NCBI GenBank assembly: GCA_023213315.1
Contig: JAKCPI010015784.1
Location: forward strand, 97,971 to 161,970
From: Euborellia annulipes
Lineage: Eukaryota; Arthropoda; Insecta; Dermaptera; Anisolabididae
Reading direction: 5' to 3'
Length of the DNA stretch: 64,000 nucleotides
Below the pieces are notes generated by a model. That model did not search any database, was not told the DNA's origin, and saw only the letters and a list, made by a program, of their open reading frames with translations. Below are positions 63,119-64,000 of the stretch, one piece after another. The position numbers were made by a program, and so were the translations under genes. Numbering within the stretch: the first letter of the stretch is position 1; every line of letters begins with the position of its first letter.

Positions 63119-63423
63119 TGAGAAAGCTCTCGTTTTTTTTTTTTTTGTTGTTGTTGTTGTTTCACTTTGCAATGAACGAGATGATTAGGTGATTATTTAT
63201 CTTTAGACATTAGAGTATAATGAATGGATAAACTCTAGCAGTCACAAATTTAAAATTTATTTGATTTGATTTAATAATCTTCATTTAATTCTGTTTTCTT
63301 AACGTGATAGATTGGGTCATAAAAATAGGTGAAAAATGCGGTGGTAGGGTTGTCGAAGGCGGGCGGCTCCTCAGGAGAGTTGTCCAGATAAATGTATTTT
63401 AATAAATTTTGCACCATAATATA
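62392..63423. other. Unique DNA with GA/CT and GT tracts
   Basis: 62560-62622 has Helitron-like GAGGGTCCGCCGCAGGGGTC text. 62800-63000 is GC-richer with (TC)n at 62956-62976 and 62996-63009. (GT)n lies at 63093-63118. No reliable frame was seen. Confidence 0.4.
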
Positions 63424-63919
63424 AAAAATCTGGTGTGACTGGCGCACAGCACACAACTTTCTCTTACCTTCGGTAATCGAAAGTTGTGTACTGTGCTTGT
63501 CACACCAGATTTTTTGTGTCGACATATATTTAGTTCCCGGCAGTGGGGAATATTTGAATTCAGATGTAAAATTTATAAGTATGGGAAAATATTTATATTT
63601 TGTTACCATGGCAACCATTTCTCCTATCTTCCCTATGAAGCACAAGAGTAAAGTGTGCTTCAAACAATTTTGAGGGCAAAACGAGAATACAGCATTACAT
63701 TTGAAAGAGCATCTAAAAAATAATTGATTTTTGGATTTTAATCAAAATCGTTAGAGCGAATTTTGAGAAAATCGAAAAAAAACTGAAAAAGTACATCAGT
63801 AAAGTACTAGTACTCTTTGGCCGATTTTGATTAAAAGCTTATTTTCACGGTCCCGGAGGGTGTTTAACTTAAATATAAAATTTCAACCTCGTAGCTCAAT
63901 TCCTTCATGCTTAAAATTG

Positions 63920-63960
<41 letters not shown>

Positions 63961-64000
63961 GACAGACAGACCATGTCGCGAAAACCACTTTTTTGGATTC
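63424..64000 (-). mobile_element. M-family repeat running off the window
   Basis: H2 (63424-63518), GTGTCGACAT, the X-box GTTACCATGGCAAC (63603-63616), the body and a 34-base (AC)n tract (63924-63958). It continues to the edge in the GGACCATG-type block. It is most similar to the copy at 14103. Confidence 0.93.

Overview
The window reads as a stretch of AT-rich metazoan, most likely arthropod, nuclear DNA made up almost entirely of transposable elements nested in one another. The reasons are long (GA)n, (CA)n and poly-A/T tracts, many tRNA-derived SINEs, 5S-rRNA-derived SINEs, Helitrons, mariner (DD34D type), an intron-containing Tc1 element, Penelope-like elements with hammerhead motifs, and hAT MITEs. 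No lineage below arthropod can be called from the sequence, and no rRNA, intact host tRNA or CRISPR array was seen.

Host-gene content is minimal. The best candidate is a GC3-rich open frame at 1627-1770 ending in a strong GTAAGT donor just downstream of a CpG- and (GGC)-rich segment (1390-1590). The rest of the window may be intron or intergenic DNA. A second coding-like GC-rich island lies at 29393-29757. The only apparently intact protein gene is a Tc1-family transposase (33286-34341, one 66-bp intron) inside a 1590-bp element whose ends have an IR/DR layout.

The dominant repeat, here called family M, has about 25 full or partial copies. It has a hairpin (H1) at one end, a roughly 95-bp palindrome (H2) at the other, a (GTCTGT)/(GT)n tract inside and a perfect RFX/X-box-like palindrome GTTGCCATGGTAAC. 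It shares an internal stretch of about 90 bp with the Helitrons. Most other families have inserted into M, or M into them.

Layout: 0-5 kb, Penelope foldback elements, M, the putative exon and nested MITEs. 6-12 kb, MITEs, a Helitron inside a SINE and a head-to-tail Helitron pair. 12-18 kb, mariner inside M, a hAT MITE holding a TA foldback, a foldback Penelope with two hammerheads, and a Helitron with a compound minisatellite. 18-30 kb, Helitron with a 5S SINE, several M copies, two Penelope foldbacks, an ORF1-only LINE inside M, and a palindrome within a palindrome. 30-38 kb, AT-rich DNA, Tc1, and a hAT MITE carrying a 1.87-kb TIR element with intron-containing Myb/SANT-like gene remnants. 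38-52 kb, M copies, a threefold tandem duplication (about 818 bp unit) of an M/hAT junction, and SINE insertions with clear target duplications. 52-64 kb, SINEs, Helitrons, a hAT MITE inside a SINE, a Penelope inside a MITE, a 5'-truncated LINE and further M copies.

Target-site duplications and empty paralogous sites allow a relative insertion chronology. All coordinates were read by eye and may be off by a few bases; family calls rest on termini, target duplications and motifs.
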